The notes beneath the pieces were generated by a model. It ran no database searches, was not told where the DNA came from, and saw only the letters and a list, made by a program, of their open reading frames with translations. Both the position numbers and the translations under genes were made by a program. Below are positions 11,834-21,970 of a stretch of 64,000 nt of DNA, in pieces (position 1 is the first letter of the stretch; every line of letters starts with the position of its first letter). The DNA comes from Rhinopomastus cyanomelas. Taxonomy: Eukaryota; Chordata; Aves; Bucerotiformes; Rhinopomastidae. The stretch is taken from NCBI GenBank assembly GCA_013400115.1, contig VXBP01000322.1:547-64546 (forward strand), written 5' to 3'.

Positions 11834-12199
11834 CCGGATGGGTCCTAAGGACACGACAAAATTGATGGCTTGAACAATTGGACAAGGGCATGAACGCTCT
11901 GGAAATGCTCTCAGAGAGCAGTAATGCGTCCTGGTGCTTTGCTGCTTCTTCTCTGTCTTAACCTTTTGCACCTCGAGGCTTTTATTCTTTTCCTAACCAC
12001 TTTTCTGAGCACAGATGCCAAACCAAATGCAGGTTTCTCCGCGTCTTCCCTCAAATTCATGAGCCACGTTGTCCTGGGTCTCTCTGGAGGTTACTCTTGC
12101 ATGACCCTTACAGCAAACGTATGTGACAAGAAAGGAGAAGGCTTCACGCAGTGAAAGAGCAGTGCTACTCGCAGTGAAGGACAGTATGTCAGGTTCAGC
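11834..12199. other. no recognised gene or repeat
   Basis: Spacer sequence. A 76-codon frame at 11924-12154 begins with a leucine-rich, signal-peptide-like stretch (MRPGALLLLLCLNLLHLEAF), but nothing downstream or around it supports a gene. Confidence 0.45.
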
Positions 12200-12274
12200 A
12201 GATCTAGGGGATCCTGCTGTCAGGGGGATTGGACCAGATGATCTTTTGAGGTCCCTTCCAATCCCTGTGATTCC
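12200..12274 (+). mobile_element. CR1 type A terminal UTR
   Basis: Sense terminal ~75 bases (agatctaggggatcctgc to cccttccaatccctgtg), with the tail reduced to one unit. Confidence 0.87.
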
Positions 12275-12728
12275 CATCTCCAAATTCTTAACACTGCTTC
12301 TGCCTTCCGCACGTGTCAGCTCTGCCTAAGGACAGGGTCCCAGGCCTGGGGTTTCTTAACAGATTTAAGAAAAATTTGCTGGGATGAATGGAAGAAATGC
12401 TAGCACAGGGATGACCCAACACCTGGGGGACAGTAATTAATAATCTAGGAGCTACTGCAACAACCTGGATGAATTAGAGGAGCTGTCAGGAAGGAAGGAG
12501 ATGTAACAAGTACAGGCACAGCACAGTTAGGAAAATTACAGATGCAAATACAAACCAGGATATCCGTGACAGGACAAGAGCAGGGCAGGGAAAGAACCTG
12601 GGGTAATCAGTCATGAAGGATGACTAGTTAATGAAAAGCTGTAATTAAGTAAAGGCAATTACAGTCTTGAAATGTACGAGAGGGGAACTCACATGAAAAA
12701 TGTTACCCAGAGTGTTTTGGCATAGCGG
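12275..12728. other. no recognised gene or repeat
   Basis: Single-copy-looking sequence upstream of the minisatellite. Confidence 0.5.
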
Positions 12729-12917
12729 CTCCCACCAGCTAAGATGCAGCTCCCACCAGCTAAGATGCAGCTACCACCAGCTAAGGTGCAGCTACCACCA
12801 GCTAAGATGCAGCTCCCACCAGCTAAGATGCAGCTCCCATCAGCTAAGATGCAGCTACCACCAGCTAAGATGCAGCTACCACCAGCTAAGATGCAGCTCC
12901 CACCAGCTAAGGTGCAG
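12729..12917. repeat. 21-bp minisatellite, 9 units
   Basis: Nine head-to-tail 21-base units (ctcccaccagctaagatgca plus g). Variants differ at the fourth base of the motif, at c/t in the centre and at a/g in aagatg. The array is followed by a partial tenth unit (ctaccagc). Because 21 is divisible by three and the unit has no stop in several frames, frames stay open on both strands (HQLRCSS and QLPPAKM forward, GGSCILA reverse). These are by-products of the period, not evidence of a protein. Confidence 0.97.
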
Positions 12918-13461
12918 CTACCAGCAATCCTGAGTTTGTACCCAGTGAGGACAGGAATCCATGGCTGAGAGATCATACTCAAGAGTTTTCTTCCCTTCCT
13001 GAGCCAGCAAAGCCTCTGCTGGCTGTCTTGCTCACACACTGCAAGGTCAGTGGACTTTCAAGCTGTTTCAGGGGCTGCAAGAGCAGAGAGAGATTAAACC
13101 TTCACTTCTGGATCAGGCAGGAGTTTTCTCATCTTTCTGTTCCATGTCCATTCTCTAATCTCTTGCTGGTACACAGAAGGGTGAGCCCTGATCCTACAGC
13201 AAACACACGTGGGGATGAGGAGTTTATCTCCTACGCGCAGCGTGCTCTTGTGCACACTGCAGGCATCGTGCACGACAGGGGGCAATGCAAAAGGAGATGT
13301 GACATTGCTGAAAGGCAGGTGGGAGTCAACGGACCTGCAGTCAGACAGCACCTACTGCCGGGCTCAAACCACGTGGTGACTCTGACTTTCCATAGTGCTG
13401 CTGCATCTGCAGCTCTGATACTGTGTGAAGGAGAGACGCGAGGGCAGCAGATGATGCGGTA
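12918..13461. other. no recognised gene or repeat
   Basis: Overlapping frames on both strands (13028-13462 forward, 13626-13231 reverse) with no recognised domain. Confidence 0.5.
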
Positions 13462-13801
13462 GATGATGGCAGGATGAAGGGAGTGGAACATGTCCCTGAT
13501 GAGGAAAGGTTGAGGGAGCAGGGTCTCTTGACCTTGGAAAAGAGGAGACTGAGGGGTGACCCCATTAATGTTGATAAATATCTGAAGCGTGGGTGTCAGG
13601 AGGATGGAGCCACTGCTCAGTGGCATCTAATGACAGGACAGGACAAGTGAGCTGGAACATAGGAGGTTCCACATCAATATGAGAAGGAACTTCTTCATGA
13701 TGGGGGTGACAGAGGACTAGAAGGGGCTGCCCATGGGGATTATGGAGTCTCCTTCTCTGGAGACATTTAAAACCCACCTGGATGTGTTCCTACACAACTG
13801 G
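13462..13801 (+). mobile_element. CR1 type A, 5' portion of an interrupted copy
   Basis: Sense copy from the MMKGVEH region (gatgaagggagtggaaca) through LSLEKRRL, GGCQEDG, FHINMRRNFF to the last RT codons (cctggatgtgttcctacac). It is broken off at aactgg by an antisense copy and resumes at 14009. Small deletions and a stop at the EHW position (gaggactagaagg) disable the frame. Confidence 0.93.
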
Positions 13802-14008
13802 ATCATAGAACCATAGAACCACAGAAACATAGCACCATAGAAACATAGAAACACAGAATCATAGAATCATAGAATCATTAGGGATTGGGAGGGACCTCAA
13901 AAGATCATCCAGTCCAATCCCCCTGACCCATCAGGATCACCTAGAGCAAGTCACACAGGAACACATCCAGGCAGGTCTTAAACATCTCCAGTGAAGAAGA
14001 CTCCACAC
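13802..14008 (-). mobile_element. CR1 type A copy nested in another type A copy
   Basis: Antisense copy with an expanded tail: about nine octamer-like units (catagaac, cacagaaa, catagcac, catagaaa and so on) at 13802-13875, then cattagggattgggaggg through to ctccagtgaagaagactcc. It sits exactly between two parts of a sense type A copy, so it is the younger of the two. Confidence 0.93.
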
Positions 14009-14094
14009 ATCTAGGGGATCCTGCTGTGGTGGGGGGAGTGGACTGGATGATCTTTCAAGGTCTCTTCCAATCCCTGATGTGCTGTGATTCTGTC
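14009..14094 (+). mobile_element. CR1 type A, 3' portion of the interrupted copy
   Basis: Resumes at atctaggggatcctgctg and finishes with ccaatccctgatg plus a tail. Joining on paper to the part ending at 13801 (ctgg) restores the usual order of a type A UTR, which shows that the two pieces are one insertion. Confidence 0.92.
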
Positions 14095-15356
14095 TGATTA
14101 GAAGACTCAAAGATGAGATGTCCAAAGCCCACAGAGAGCTCATTGCAATCACCCATGTGCCTCAACTCTTTTGGAAATCGTCTCCACCAAAAACAGGTGC
14201 CCACTTGGGCTGTTCACGTCATTGCTCTGAGGATGACTGGGCTATAGAGAGCAGAAATGTGGCTCAAAGAGAAGGCAGATGCTGCATAAAAAACCCCAGT
14301 GGTTTTATAATGAAATAGGAATGAGTCAAACTCAACCAAAAGCAATATGTGTAACAGAGGATGGGTGGCTGGCGACAGGGGCACTGGGCAGACAAGGTAG
14401 GCTAAGGATGGAAGAGAAATGTAAATGCCAGCAAATGCAGTGAATGGCTCCGGAGGCCAACGTTGTCCTTAATAATGTCAGTGGAAAATTTGGTTGCCAT
14501 CAGGCTCGGAGGCCACATTCAGCTATGCAGCCCACTCTGTCGTGCCGGCAAGTCGAGCCCTGTCAGCCCAGCTCCCTGGGGACTCTACCCTTGTCTGACC
14601 GCGGCTTGACCAGCCATCCATCACTCGCCCTCGAGCTGTGGGTGTGCTGGGGCATGGTGCTGAAGAGGAGGGGCAGGAATGCCTCGGGCTGTGCTGCAGG
14701 AAGGCCCCTTCCTTCCCCCTCGGTGAAGGAGAGCGATGGGTGGCGTGTTGGGGTGCAAGCTGAAATGGGGAGGGAAATAGTCAGTGCTCAGGGGAAGATG
14801 GAAATGATGGGGGGATGAACTGTCTACCTGCTCAACTTCCTTAATCCTAGAGGCAAGAAGCTACTTTAAAAGCCAATATTCCCCGTCTCCTAGCCCAGCT
14901 GTCTTTGCAGTGAGCTCTTGCTGGAGCTCTTTAAATCCTAAAAGGGAAGGGAACAGGCGTTGTCTTACCTCAGGAAGCACATTCATGCTGATAACTGTCT
15001 GGCTGATCCTTTAATGTAGTGAAACTTGAGTATCTAAGCAGCACTGCAGTAGAACTGGACATGTTGGGTCCTGGGTCCACTTTAGTGCCTTGGTAATTCA
15101 CTTTGCCTGCAGCCACGAGGAGGCTGCTGCAACAAAATCTGACTGCTCATAGGCAGGAGGTCAGTCCTGCCCTTCCTGTCGCAGCTGGGTTGCAGCAACC
15201 GATGCTGCTGTTGCTGTAGTTGCGTTTGCCCTCTGAACGCAGCAGGTCCCTGCTCCCTCTGATATGGAGAATGGAAAACTCAAGCATTTTCCATCTCCAG
15301 AGCAGATTCATTACTAATACAGACCCGTTCAAGTGTGTTGCACTACAGAGATGTTA
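14095..15356. other. no recognised gene or repeat
   Basis: Mixed-composition single-copy sequence. The 124-codon frame at 14444-14818 has no recognisable domain. Confidence 0.5.
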
Positions 15357-15519
15357 ATAGAATCACAGAATCATTAGGGATTGGAAGGGACCTCGAAAGA
15401 TCATCTAGTCCAATCCCCCTGACACAGCAGGATCACCTAGAGCAAGTCACACAGGAACACATCCAGGTGGGTCTTAAACATCTCCAGTGAAGGAGACTCC
15501 ACAACCTCCCTGGGTAGCC
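15357..15519 (-). mobile_element. CR1 type A 3' end
   Basis: Antisense tail, UTR and last RT codons (up to acaacctccctgggtagcc). Close to the type A norm throughout, with no internal indel seen. Confidence 0.93.
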
Positions 15520-15671
15520 AGGTCCCTGATCTAAGAAGGTTTCCTACTGTATTGAGGCATCAAAGGACTGAGGACTGTGAAAAACGAAGGAAAGGTTGGA
15601 CTGAGGTGGTGGGAGTGTGATAAAAATACGTTATGTGCCAGTGTGATTCGTAAGGGGGGTACTTTATCGGC

Positions 15672-15828
15672 AAGTGCCAGTTGATTAAGGGTGGCTACCA
15701 AGAAGATGGAGACTCCCTTTCACAAGGAATCTCATAGAAAAGACAAGGAGTGATGGATACGGGTTGTTCCTGGGGAGACTGAACTCCAGTGGAAAATTTC
15801 TCACTTGTGAGAGTAACCAATCCTTGGA
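15672..15828 (+). mobile_element. CR1 type D, 5' portion of an interrupted copy
   Basis: Older sense CR1 recognisable by ctaccaagaagatggagact, tcatagaaaagacaagg, gatacgggttgttcctgg and ggaaaatttctcac. It breaks at ccaatccttgga, where a younger type A copy begins, and continues after 16360. Confidence 0.8.
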
Positions 15829-16360
15829 CTTACTTTGCCTTGGTGAGACCACATCTGGAGTGTTGTGTCCAGTTCTGGGCCCCTCAGTTCAGGAAGGACA
15901 CAGAGCTGCTGGAGGGAGTCCAGCACAGAGCAATGAGGATGATGAAGGAGGTGGAGCACCTCCCTTATGAGGAGAGGCTGAGGGAGCTGGGTCTGTTGAG
16001 CTTGGAGAAGAGGAGACTGAGGGGTGACCTCATTACTGTTGATAAATATGTGAGGGGTGGGTGTCAGGAGGATGGAGCCAGGCTCTTCTCAGTGTCATCT
16101 AGTGATGGGACAAGGGGCAGTGGGTGTGAGCTGGAACATTGGAGGTTCCATATAAATATGAGAAGGAACTTCTTCCCAGTGAGGATGACAGAGCACTGGA
16201 AGGGGCTGCCCAGGGGGGTTGTGGAGTCTCCTTCACTGGAGATGTTTAAAACCCACCTGGATGTGTTCCTGTGCAACTGGGTCTAGGTGATCCTGCTGTG
16301 ACAGGGGCATGGAACTAGGTGATCTTTCGAGGTCCCTTCCAATCCCTAATGATTCCATGA
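15829..16360 (+). mobile_element. CR1 type A copy nested in a type D copy
   Basis: One of the longer type A copies (~530 bases). The 165-codon frame 15789-16286 is open across it: LVRPHLECCVQFWAPQFRKDTELLEGVQHRAMRMMKEVEHLPYEERLRELGLLSLEKRRL, GGCQEDGARLF, FHINMRRNFFPVRMTEHWKGLPRGVVESPSLEMFKTHLDVFLCNWV. This is the CR1 RT C-terminal region after the catalytic palm; no active-site motif is included. The UTR ends in cccttccaatccctaatg and a single tail unit. Confidence 0.95.
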
Positions 16361-16503
16361 ATGGTCTTCCCAGGGAAGTGGTGGATTCCGACAGGTTAAA
16401 GGCTCATCTTGACAGGGTTCTGGGCCATCTCATTGCAACTGTTTTTCTTTAAATTAATGGGTTGGACTCAATCATCCTTGGAGCTCTTCCAACCTGGTCT
16501 ACT
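16361..16503 (+). mobile_element. CR1 type D, 3' portion of the interrupted copy
   Basis: Continues the older element with cttcccagggaagtggtgg, gggttctgggccatctc, gggttggactcaatcatcc and ttccaacctggt. The order and spacing match what follows ccattgga in this CR1 type, supporting a single element split by the type A insertion. Confidence 0.8.
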
Positions 16504-16646
16504 GTGGACAAGTCTTACATGTGCTGCAACATCAGTGACTCTGAAAACCCCATAAGGTTTAGGAAAATTTTACCTAAATGTTGTGAGGACGTCGGAGCGG
16601 TCTCTAGCAAGTCTTCCTGACCACCAAACAGAGGTGGTGATTGACC

Positions 16647-16845
16647 AGAACCACAGGGTTACACAGTGCTTTGGGTTGGGAAGGAACTTGATAGCTCATC
16701 TCATCCAAACGCCCTGCAGTGAGAAGAGACATCTTTAAGTAGATCAGGTTGCTCAGAGCTCTGTCCAGACTAACCTTGAATATTTCCAGGGATGGGGCGA
16801 TCCTATCAACTCTCTGGACAACCTGTTCCACGCTCTTTACTCAAT
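16647..16845 (-). mobile_element. CR1 type D relic
   Basis: Degraded antisense CR1: accacagggttacac, gggttgggaaggaacttg, ccagactaaccttgaat, tttccagggatgggg, acaacctgttccacgc. Much more diverged than type A. Confidence 0.75.
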
Positions 16846-17444
16846 GGTAGCCAACCACGGAGATGCTCCAAGTGGCACGCAGGACACGCAGTGTGGGGAT
16901 CTCAGTGTGAATGATTGGTGGCCTCTCTGGGACATCAGTCAGAGGTTAAAAGGTGACCAGAAGCTTGAGTCTGCAGACAGGAAGAGGAGCAAACTGCAGC
17001 ATGTCCTCGGGAGAAGGCTACAAGCCAGACAACCTCCTGGGCAGCATTCTGGCTGGAAAAAGAGGTTTCAAAGTTTGGGTACAGAAAATGCTTCCTGTGT
17101 TAGTGGAACCTAAGCAGAAAGGGTTTGCTTCAGAGAAGTATCTGATCACGTACTGATAAAAGGCAGGGTGCAGCAGATCATCCACAGCAAACACCGGCAC
17201 AGAAGCTGCAGGAATTAATCAAGGGGATATGCGGCTAGCAGGGTAATAAAGTCTGTCTGAAGTTATCACCACACTGCAGCCTCACCTAGGGCTTTTAATC
17301 ATGCTCAGGCCCCAGATTCTCTGTTACTGGGTATGAAATCCTGAGGAATCTGACTTGAGCTCTTTGGTTCTCCACAGCTGAGGATATGGCTTAAAGCAGC
17401 TGGACCGCCAAAGCCAACTGATTTTGAAGTGGGGAAACATCTCT
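16846..17444. other. no recognised gene or repeat
   Basis: Single-copy-looking sequence; frames shorter than 90 codons and without motifs. Confidence 0.5.
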
Positions 17445-17565
17445 TCACAGAATCGCAGACTCACAGAATCATTAGGGATTGGAAGGGACCTCAAAAATCA
17501 TCTAGTCCAATTCCCCTGCCACAGCAGGATCACCTAGACCAAGTCTCACAGGAACACATCCAGGC
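17445..17565 (-). mobile_element. CR1 type A 3' end, short
   Basis: Antisense tail (tcacagaatcgcagactcac) and UTR to ggaacacatccaggc. Ends 44 bases before a minisatellite. Confidence 0.92.
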
Positions 17566-17608
17566 TTGTCCGTATCACAGACTTAGAGCTGGGATCAATG
17601 GGAGGAAG

Positions 17609-17759
17609 CAGGTAGCACTGATGGGGAGAAGCAGGTAGCACTGATGAGGAGAAGCAGGTAGCACTGATGGGGAGAAGCAGGTAGCACTGATGGGGAGAAG
17701 CAGGTAGCACTGATGGGGAGAAGTAGGTAGCACTGATGGAGAGAAGCAGGTAGCACTGT
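17609..17759. repeat. 23-bp minisatellite, 6.5 units
   Basis: Units start at 17609, 17632, 17655, 17678, 17701, 17724 and 17747 and read caggtagcactgatggggag plus aag. Variation is slight (one gagg, one tagg, one ggag), so the array is young or homogenised. The reverse frame reads a 23-residue cycle (HQCYLLLPISATCFSPSVLP and so on), a by-product of a 23-base period read over 69 bases. Confidence 0.97.
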
Positions 17760-17911
17760 GATTCATTTTGGTTCCATTAAACTCCTACCTCAGGATGCAT
17801 GAATCAGCCTTTGCAAGGGCTTGTCCCTTTCTCTTCATACCGAGACCCTTGGGTGTTCAGCCCCAGCAAGCAAGTAACCCTTGCTAACAAGCAGACCTCT
17901 TGATCACCCAT
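17760..17911. other. no recognised gene or repeat
   Basis: Short spacer. Confidence 0.4.
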
Positions 17912-18004
17912 CCTGATCTAGGGTGGGGTGTCCTTGCCTATGGCAGGGGAGTAGGAACTGGATGATCCTGTGGTCCCTTCTAACCCTGACTGATTCTATG
18001 ACTC
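17912..18004 (+). mobile_element. CR1 type D terminal UTR
   Basis: Sense terminal part of an older CR1: cctgatctagggtggggtg, atggcaggggagtaggaac, tggtcccttctaaccctg, ending gattctatgac. First of three consecutive sense CR1 ends. Confidence 0.8.
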
Positions 18005-18075
18005 GTTCTGGGTGATCCTGCTGTTGGAGGGGGATTAGACTAGATGATCTTTTGAGGTTCCTTCCAATCTGTGAT
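18005..18075 (+). mobile_element. CR1 type A terminal UTR, first of two
   Basis: Sense terminal ~70 bases (ttctgggtgatcctgctg to ggttccttccaatctgtg) joined directly to a second, very similar end. Both share the unusual tgctgttg(g/a)aggggg, so they may be copies of one another. Confidence 0.88.
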
Positions 18076-18219
18076 CTAAGTGATCCTGCTGTTGAAGGGG
18101 GATTGGACTAGATGATCTTTCGTGGTTCCTACCAACCCCTAATGATTGTATGATTGTGTGATTCCATGATTGTGTGATTCCATGATTCCATAATTCCATA
18201 ATTCCATGATTCCATGATC
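18076..18219 (+). mobile_element. CR1 type A terminal UTR with expanded octamer tail
   Basis: Second type A end (ctaagtgatcctgctgttga to accaacccctaatg) followed at 18142-18219 by about nine octamer-like tail units (gattgtat, gattccat, aattccat). The expansion exceeds the one to four units usual for CR1 and has become a small microsatellite. Confidence 0.9.
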
Positions 18220-18994
18220 AAGCAGGACAAATCCCACTGGAGCCTGGCTGGCAGCAGTCAGGAGGCCTTTGTGAACCTGCTGGAGAGGATGCCATGCACA
18301 GGGGTGCTTTCTCCTTCTCACGGGCAACTTACACCCTGTCCTGTGCATTTTCTGCTCTCTGCCTGTCTAGTCTTCCGAGACACACAAACTGCTTTTATTC
18401 CAAAGCCCATTTACCTTGTATTTAAGGGAACCTGAATTGCACTGGATAAATGTGGTCGTAATAGCCCTCACAGGCTTATTCTTTGCTTGTTTGGCTTCAT
18501 CGTGGTGACGGGCTCTTTTTCATACTGTTAAGCCTCCGTGATGTATGCAAACAGTCTCCATTGTTTGAGCAAGAGGACTCAGAGTTGGTGGCATCCTGTA
18601 ATTCAAGTCTGACGCTCCGTTCTGAAAGGACACCCTCCTGTATTTTCAAAAAACCCTTTTTCCCAACAAACATTCACAAGCATTTTTTTTATCAAGCGAT
18701 AACAGCACTTTAATCTACCTTCTGTACTTTCTTCAAAACAAGGGGTCAGACAATAATGGTTCTCGCTGTTTTTAAAAGGAATCCTTTCAGAAATGCTTTC
18801 AGAGGCAAAGATCTGGTGCCAGGATTTTTCTTATCTGGAGAATTAGGCATTTTGTTGGAATATAAACCGTCTCCTTGAAGTCCAAGATGATAGATAATGA
18901 GGCTTATTCTTTTGCAGTCGCAGATACGCATCCCACACAGATGTACTCTTCCCCTGTCCTTCAGTAGAGCCACGCAATCTGATTCTTGAATCAA
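18220..18994. other. no recognised gene or repeat
   Basis: AT-richer single-copy-looking sequence; no frame with recognised content. Confidence 0.5.
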
Positions 18995-19074
18995 GGTCTA
19001 CTGAAGTTACTTTGGGTCTGCTGAAGTTACTTTGGGTCTGCTGAAGTTACTTTGGGTCTGCTGAAGTCACTTGG
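18995..19074. repeat. 20-bp tandem repeat, 4 units
   Basis: Four units of ggtctgctgaagttactttg. The first has ggtctact and the last has aagtcacttgg; the two central units are identical. Short local tandem duplication. Confidence 0.95.
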
Positions 19075-19505
19075 AGTCTCTCTGGTGCCATCAGTCAGCT
19101 CTGGATTAGGCCTCCTGAGATAAAGAATGAAGTGTCTCACCGTGACTATTCATTTGCATTTCATCCCTCATCAACCCAACGTGAAGCAAGGGAGATGTGG
19201 CACATGGTGCCAGGAACTCAGCACTGTAAAAAGCCAGAGGAGCAGGCTAGGACATGGGTGAGACACAGGTGAAGGGCAGCCCAAGCAGAATGAAGAGCAC
19301 CAGATTCTCATCAGCCTTGCTCACAGCTCAAGGATAATCCACATGCGTGGAAGCCCTTGATCAAACTGGTACAAGGTTCTCTTGTTCCTCTCCTACAGGC
19401 TCAGTTCTTGAGCATGACTGCCACTAAGTAGTACTGTTTTCAAGCATGGATCTTTAGGAGCACCTCAATGACTTGGATGTTTGCATCAACAGCAAACAAC
19501 CATGA
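19075..19505. other. no recognised gene or repeat
   Basis: Single-copy-looking sequence between the 20-bp repeat and a long CR1. Confidence 0.5.
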
Positions 19506-20185
19506 ACCACAGAATCACAGAGTCACAGAACATTAGGGATTGGAAGGGACCTCGAAAGATCATCCAGTCCAATCCCCATGACACAGCAGGATCACCTAGA
19601 TCCAGTCTCACAGAAACATATCCTGGTGGGTTTTAAACATCTCCAGTGAAGGAGACTCCACAACCACACTGGGCAGCCTCTTCCAGTGCTCTATCACCCT
19701 CACTGAGAAGGTCCTTCTCAGATTGGTGTGGAACCTCCTCTGTTCCAGCTCACACCCATGGCCCCTTGTCCTATCATTAGATGCCACTGAGCAGAGCCTG
19801 GCTCCATCCTCCTGACACCCACCCTTCACATATTTGTAGACATTAATGAGGTCACCCCTCAGTCTCCTCTTCCCCAAGCTCAAGAGACCCAACTCCCTCA
19901 GCCTTTCCTCATGAGGGAGATACTCTGCTCCCTTCATCATCTTTGTGGCTCTGCACTGGACTCTCTCCAACAGTTCTGTGTCCTTCTGGAACTGAGTGAC
20001 ACAAAACTGGACACAACATTCCAGATGTGGTGTCAACAGGGCAGAGCAGAGGGGGAGGAGAACCTCTCTTGATCTACTAACCACCCCATTCTTATCCACC
20101 CCAGGACACAATTGGCCTTCTCAGCCACAAGGACCCATTGCTGGCTCGTGGTCATCCTGCTGTCCCCCAGGACCCACCAGTCCCC
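19506..20185 (-). mobile_element. CR1 type A, longest copy in the window
   Basis: Antisense copy of ~680 bases. The reverse frame 20111-19608 (167 codons) reads RSREVLLPLCSALLTPHLECCVQFCVTQFQKDTELLERVQCRATKMMKGAEYLPHEERLRELGLLSLGKRRL, GGCQEDGARLCS, FHTNLRRTFSVRVIEHWKRL, VVESPSLEMFKTHQDMFL. Upstream (20112-20185) the text still matches CR1 (tggccttctcagccacaagg, catgg-like ggtcatcctgctgtccccca), giving the part before VSRSREV. The catalytic palm motifs are not reached. Stops upstream and in-frame changes show it is inactive. Confidence 0.95.
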
Positions 20186-20233
20186 TTATGGACCTACATT
20201 TCCTTTTAATCAAAATTTAACCTAATATGGAAT

Positions 20234-20343
20234 TGATTTCATTAGGGATTGGACGGGACCTTGAAAGATCATCTAGTCCAATCCCCCTGCCCCAGCAGGA
20301 TCACCTAGACCAGGTCACACAGGAACACATCCAGGAGGGTTTA
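20234..20343 (-). mobile_element. CR1 type A 3' end, short
   Basis: Antisense, starting inside the tail (gatttcattagggattgg) with the octamer units lost, and ending at acacatccaggaggg. Confidence 0.9.
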
Positions 20344-21507
20344 GCCAGTGAAAAGCACATGTTCTAACCTAGTTCACCGGGGCATCTTCTACTGCTATTA
20401 GGCAGCAGCAGGAACCTCTACAGGCCAGCCCATCCCACTCAGAAATGTAAATCAGCAGATAAGGCTTTCAGATAGGCAACAGTGGGTCATACAAACGCCT
20501 CCCCCACCAACGTGGGTCTTGGGCTGTGCTTGATCAGGATTCCATTTAGTGTGGGCTGTTAGCCTCAAAACTGCACGGCATAATTCTTCCCTCTCTCGGA
20601 AAAGATAAGGCGCCCGTCAAGATTTCATATTCATTTAAAAATCTAGGATGCAGAGAGATAGCACAAGAGTCAATCATCTGTTTCGGGATGTCAGTGGAAG
20701 TCTTGCTTAACCAAGCAAGGCAGAAGTTACCCTACGCATCCCCCCTACCCGCCACCTCCCTCTGGCTATTAGGTGTCTGTGTGAAAAGTTCCTGGGTTTC
20801 CTCTGTAGTTTCAGGACCAACATTGGCTGAAAGTTAGGAGAGCGAAAAGTAAAACCAGGATGTTAAACTCAAGGAGGAGTTAATAAGGATAATTAGGCAA
20901 CAGTGTAAATAGGGCACCGTTTGTCTGAATCGGGATGTCTGGCCGTGGCCACGTTAGATAATGGTGGGAATGATCTAACAAGGAGTCCTGCGAAGGCAAG
21001 GGGTCAGAGATGGTTCTACCTGGGATTTTTAAGGATGCCTAACGACGCAGGGTTTTTGAAGGCGATGAAGGAAAAGGGCTCTTTCAAGTCTGCCCATTTG
21101 GCAGACATTAATTCAGCTGAGCTAAGCAAGCTGCAAAAGGGACCGGCGAGTGCTATTGTCCCAGGTGCTGCGGCGTTTTTTCCTCTTTGGCTTTTAACGA
21201 ACACGAGAAGGAAATGGAATTTTTCCCACAGAAGATCGTGTCTGGGGGTTTGCCAGAGAATTCAGGGTCACTGATTTGCTTAAAATGGAACAAAATTGAG
21301 CTAACAGTGTTTTTAATAAGAAAGGAAGAGGTGGCTGGGGTGCAGCCCCAGCCCTGGTGTGCCCCAACCCCATGGCTGACAGTCTTTGGAGGCTGCAGCC
21401 ATGAGGTCTTTGCAAATAAAAAACATACTTCTAGATTCTATGTGGCTTTGCAGGTAGGTTTCCATCCCATCCATCTAGAAGGACCAAGTGGAGGTAATCT
21501 AAATAAT
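20344..21507. other. no recognised gene or repeat
   Basis: One of the longer repeat-free stretches. A 117-codon frame at 20921-21274 and a 188-codon frame at 21187-21753 occur. The second runs into a CR1 (NHRIIESLRIGRDLERSSSP), so its length has no coding meaning. The rest is unrecognised. Confidence 0.5.
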
Positions 21508-21591
21508 CCTCCACCTCTACTCTGCCCTGGTGAGAATGTATCTGGAATATTGTGTCCAGTTCTGGACCCCTCAGATCCAGAAGGACACAGT
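21508..21591 (+). mobile_element. CR1 fragment lacking its 3' end
   Basis: Sense fragment of the RT region only: ctccacctctactctgccct, ggaatattgtgtccagttct, agaaggacacag, equivalent to LYSALVRxxLEYCVQFWxPQxQKDT. It stops 20 bases before an antisense CR1. A CR1 without a 3' end implies later deletion or rearrangement. Confidence 0.8.
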
Positions 21592-21610
21592 ACATCTACC
21601 ATGCCAAGAT

Positions 21611-21950
21611 CATGGAATCATAGAATCATAGAATCATTACGGATTGGAAGGGACCTCGAAAGATCATCCAGTCCAATCCCCATGACACAGGAGGATCACC
21701 TAGACCAAGTCACACAGGAACACATCCAGGCAGGTCTTAAACATCTCCAGTGAAGGAGACTCCACAACATCCCTGGGCAGCCCCTTCCAGTGCTCTGTCA
21801 CCCTCACTGGGAAGAAGTTCCTTCTCACATTGATGTGGAACCACCTCTGTTCCAGCTTACAACCATTACCCCTTGTCCTATCACTAGATGTCACTGAGAA
21901 GAGCCTGGATCCATCCTCCTGACACCCACCCTTCACATAGTTGTAGATGC
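21611..21950 (-). mobile_element. CR1 type A 3' end
   Basis: Antisense copy with two tail units. The reverse frame reads IYNYVKGGCQEDGSRLFSVTSSDRTRGNGCKLEQRWFHINVRRNFFPVRVTEHWKGLPRDVVESPSLEMFKTCLDVFLCDLV with no stop, so it is a young-looking copy. Confidence 0.94.
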
Positions 21951-21970
21951 TAGAGCATCTCACCATAACA

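Noticed and set aside
12729..12917. CRISPR-like array
   Set aside because: The units are head-to-tail with no unique spacers, in a vertebrate sequence.
12689..13039. Reverse frame with GGSCILA repeats as a repeat protein
   Set aside because: By-product of a 21-bp tandem array; forward frames over the same array are open as well.
21187..21753. 188-codon frame as a gene
   Set aside because: Its last third is translated antisense CR1 UTR; the rest has no domain.
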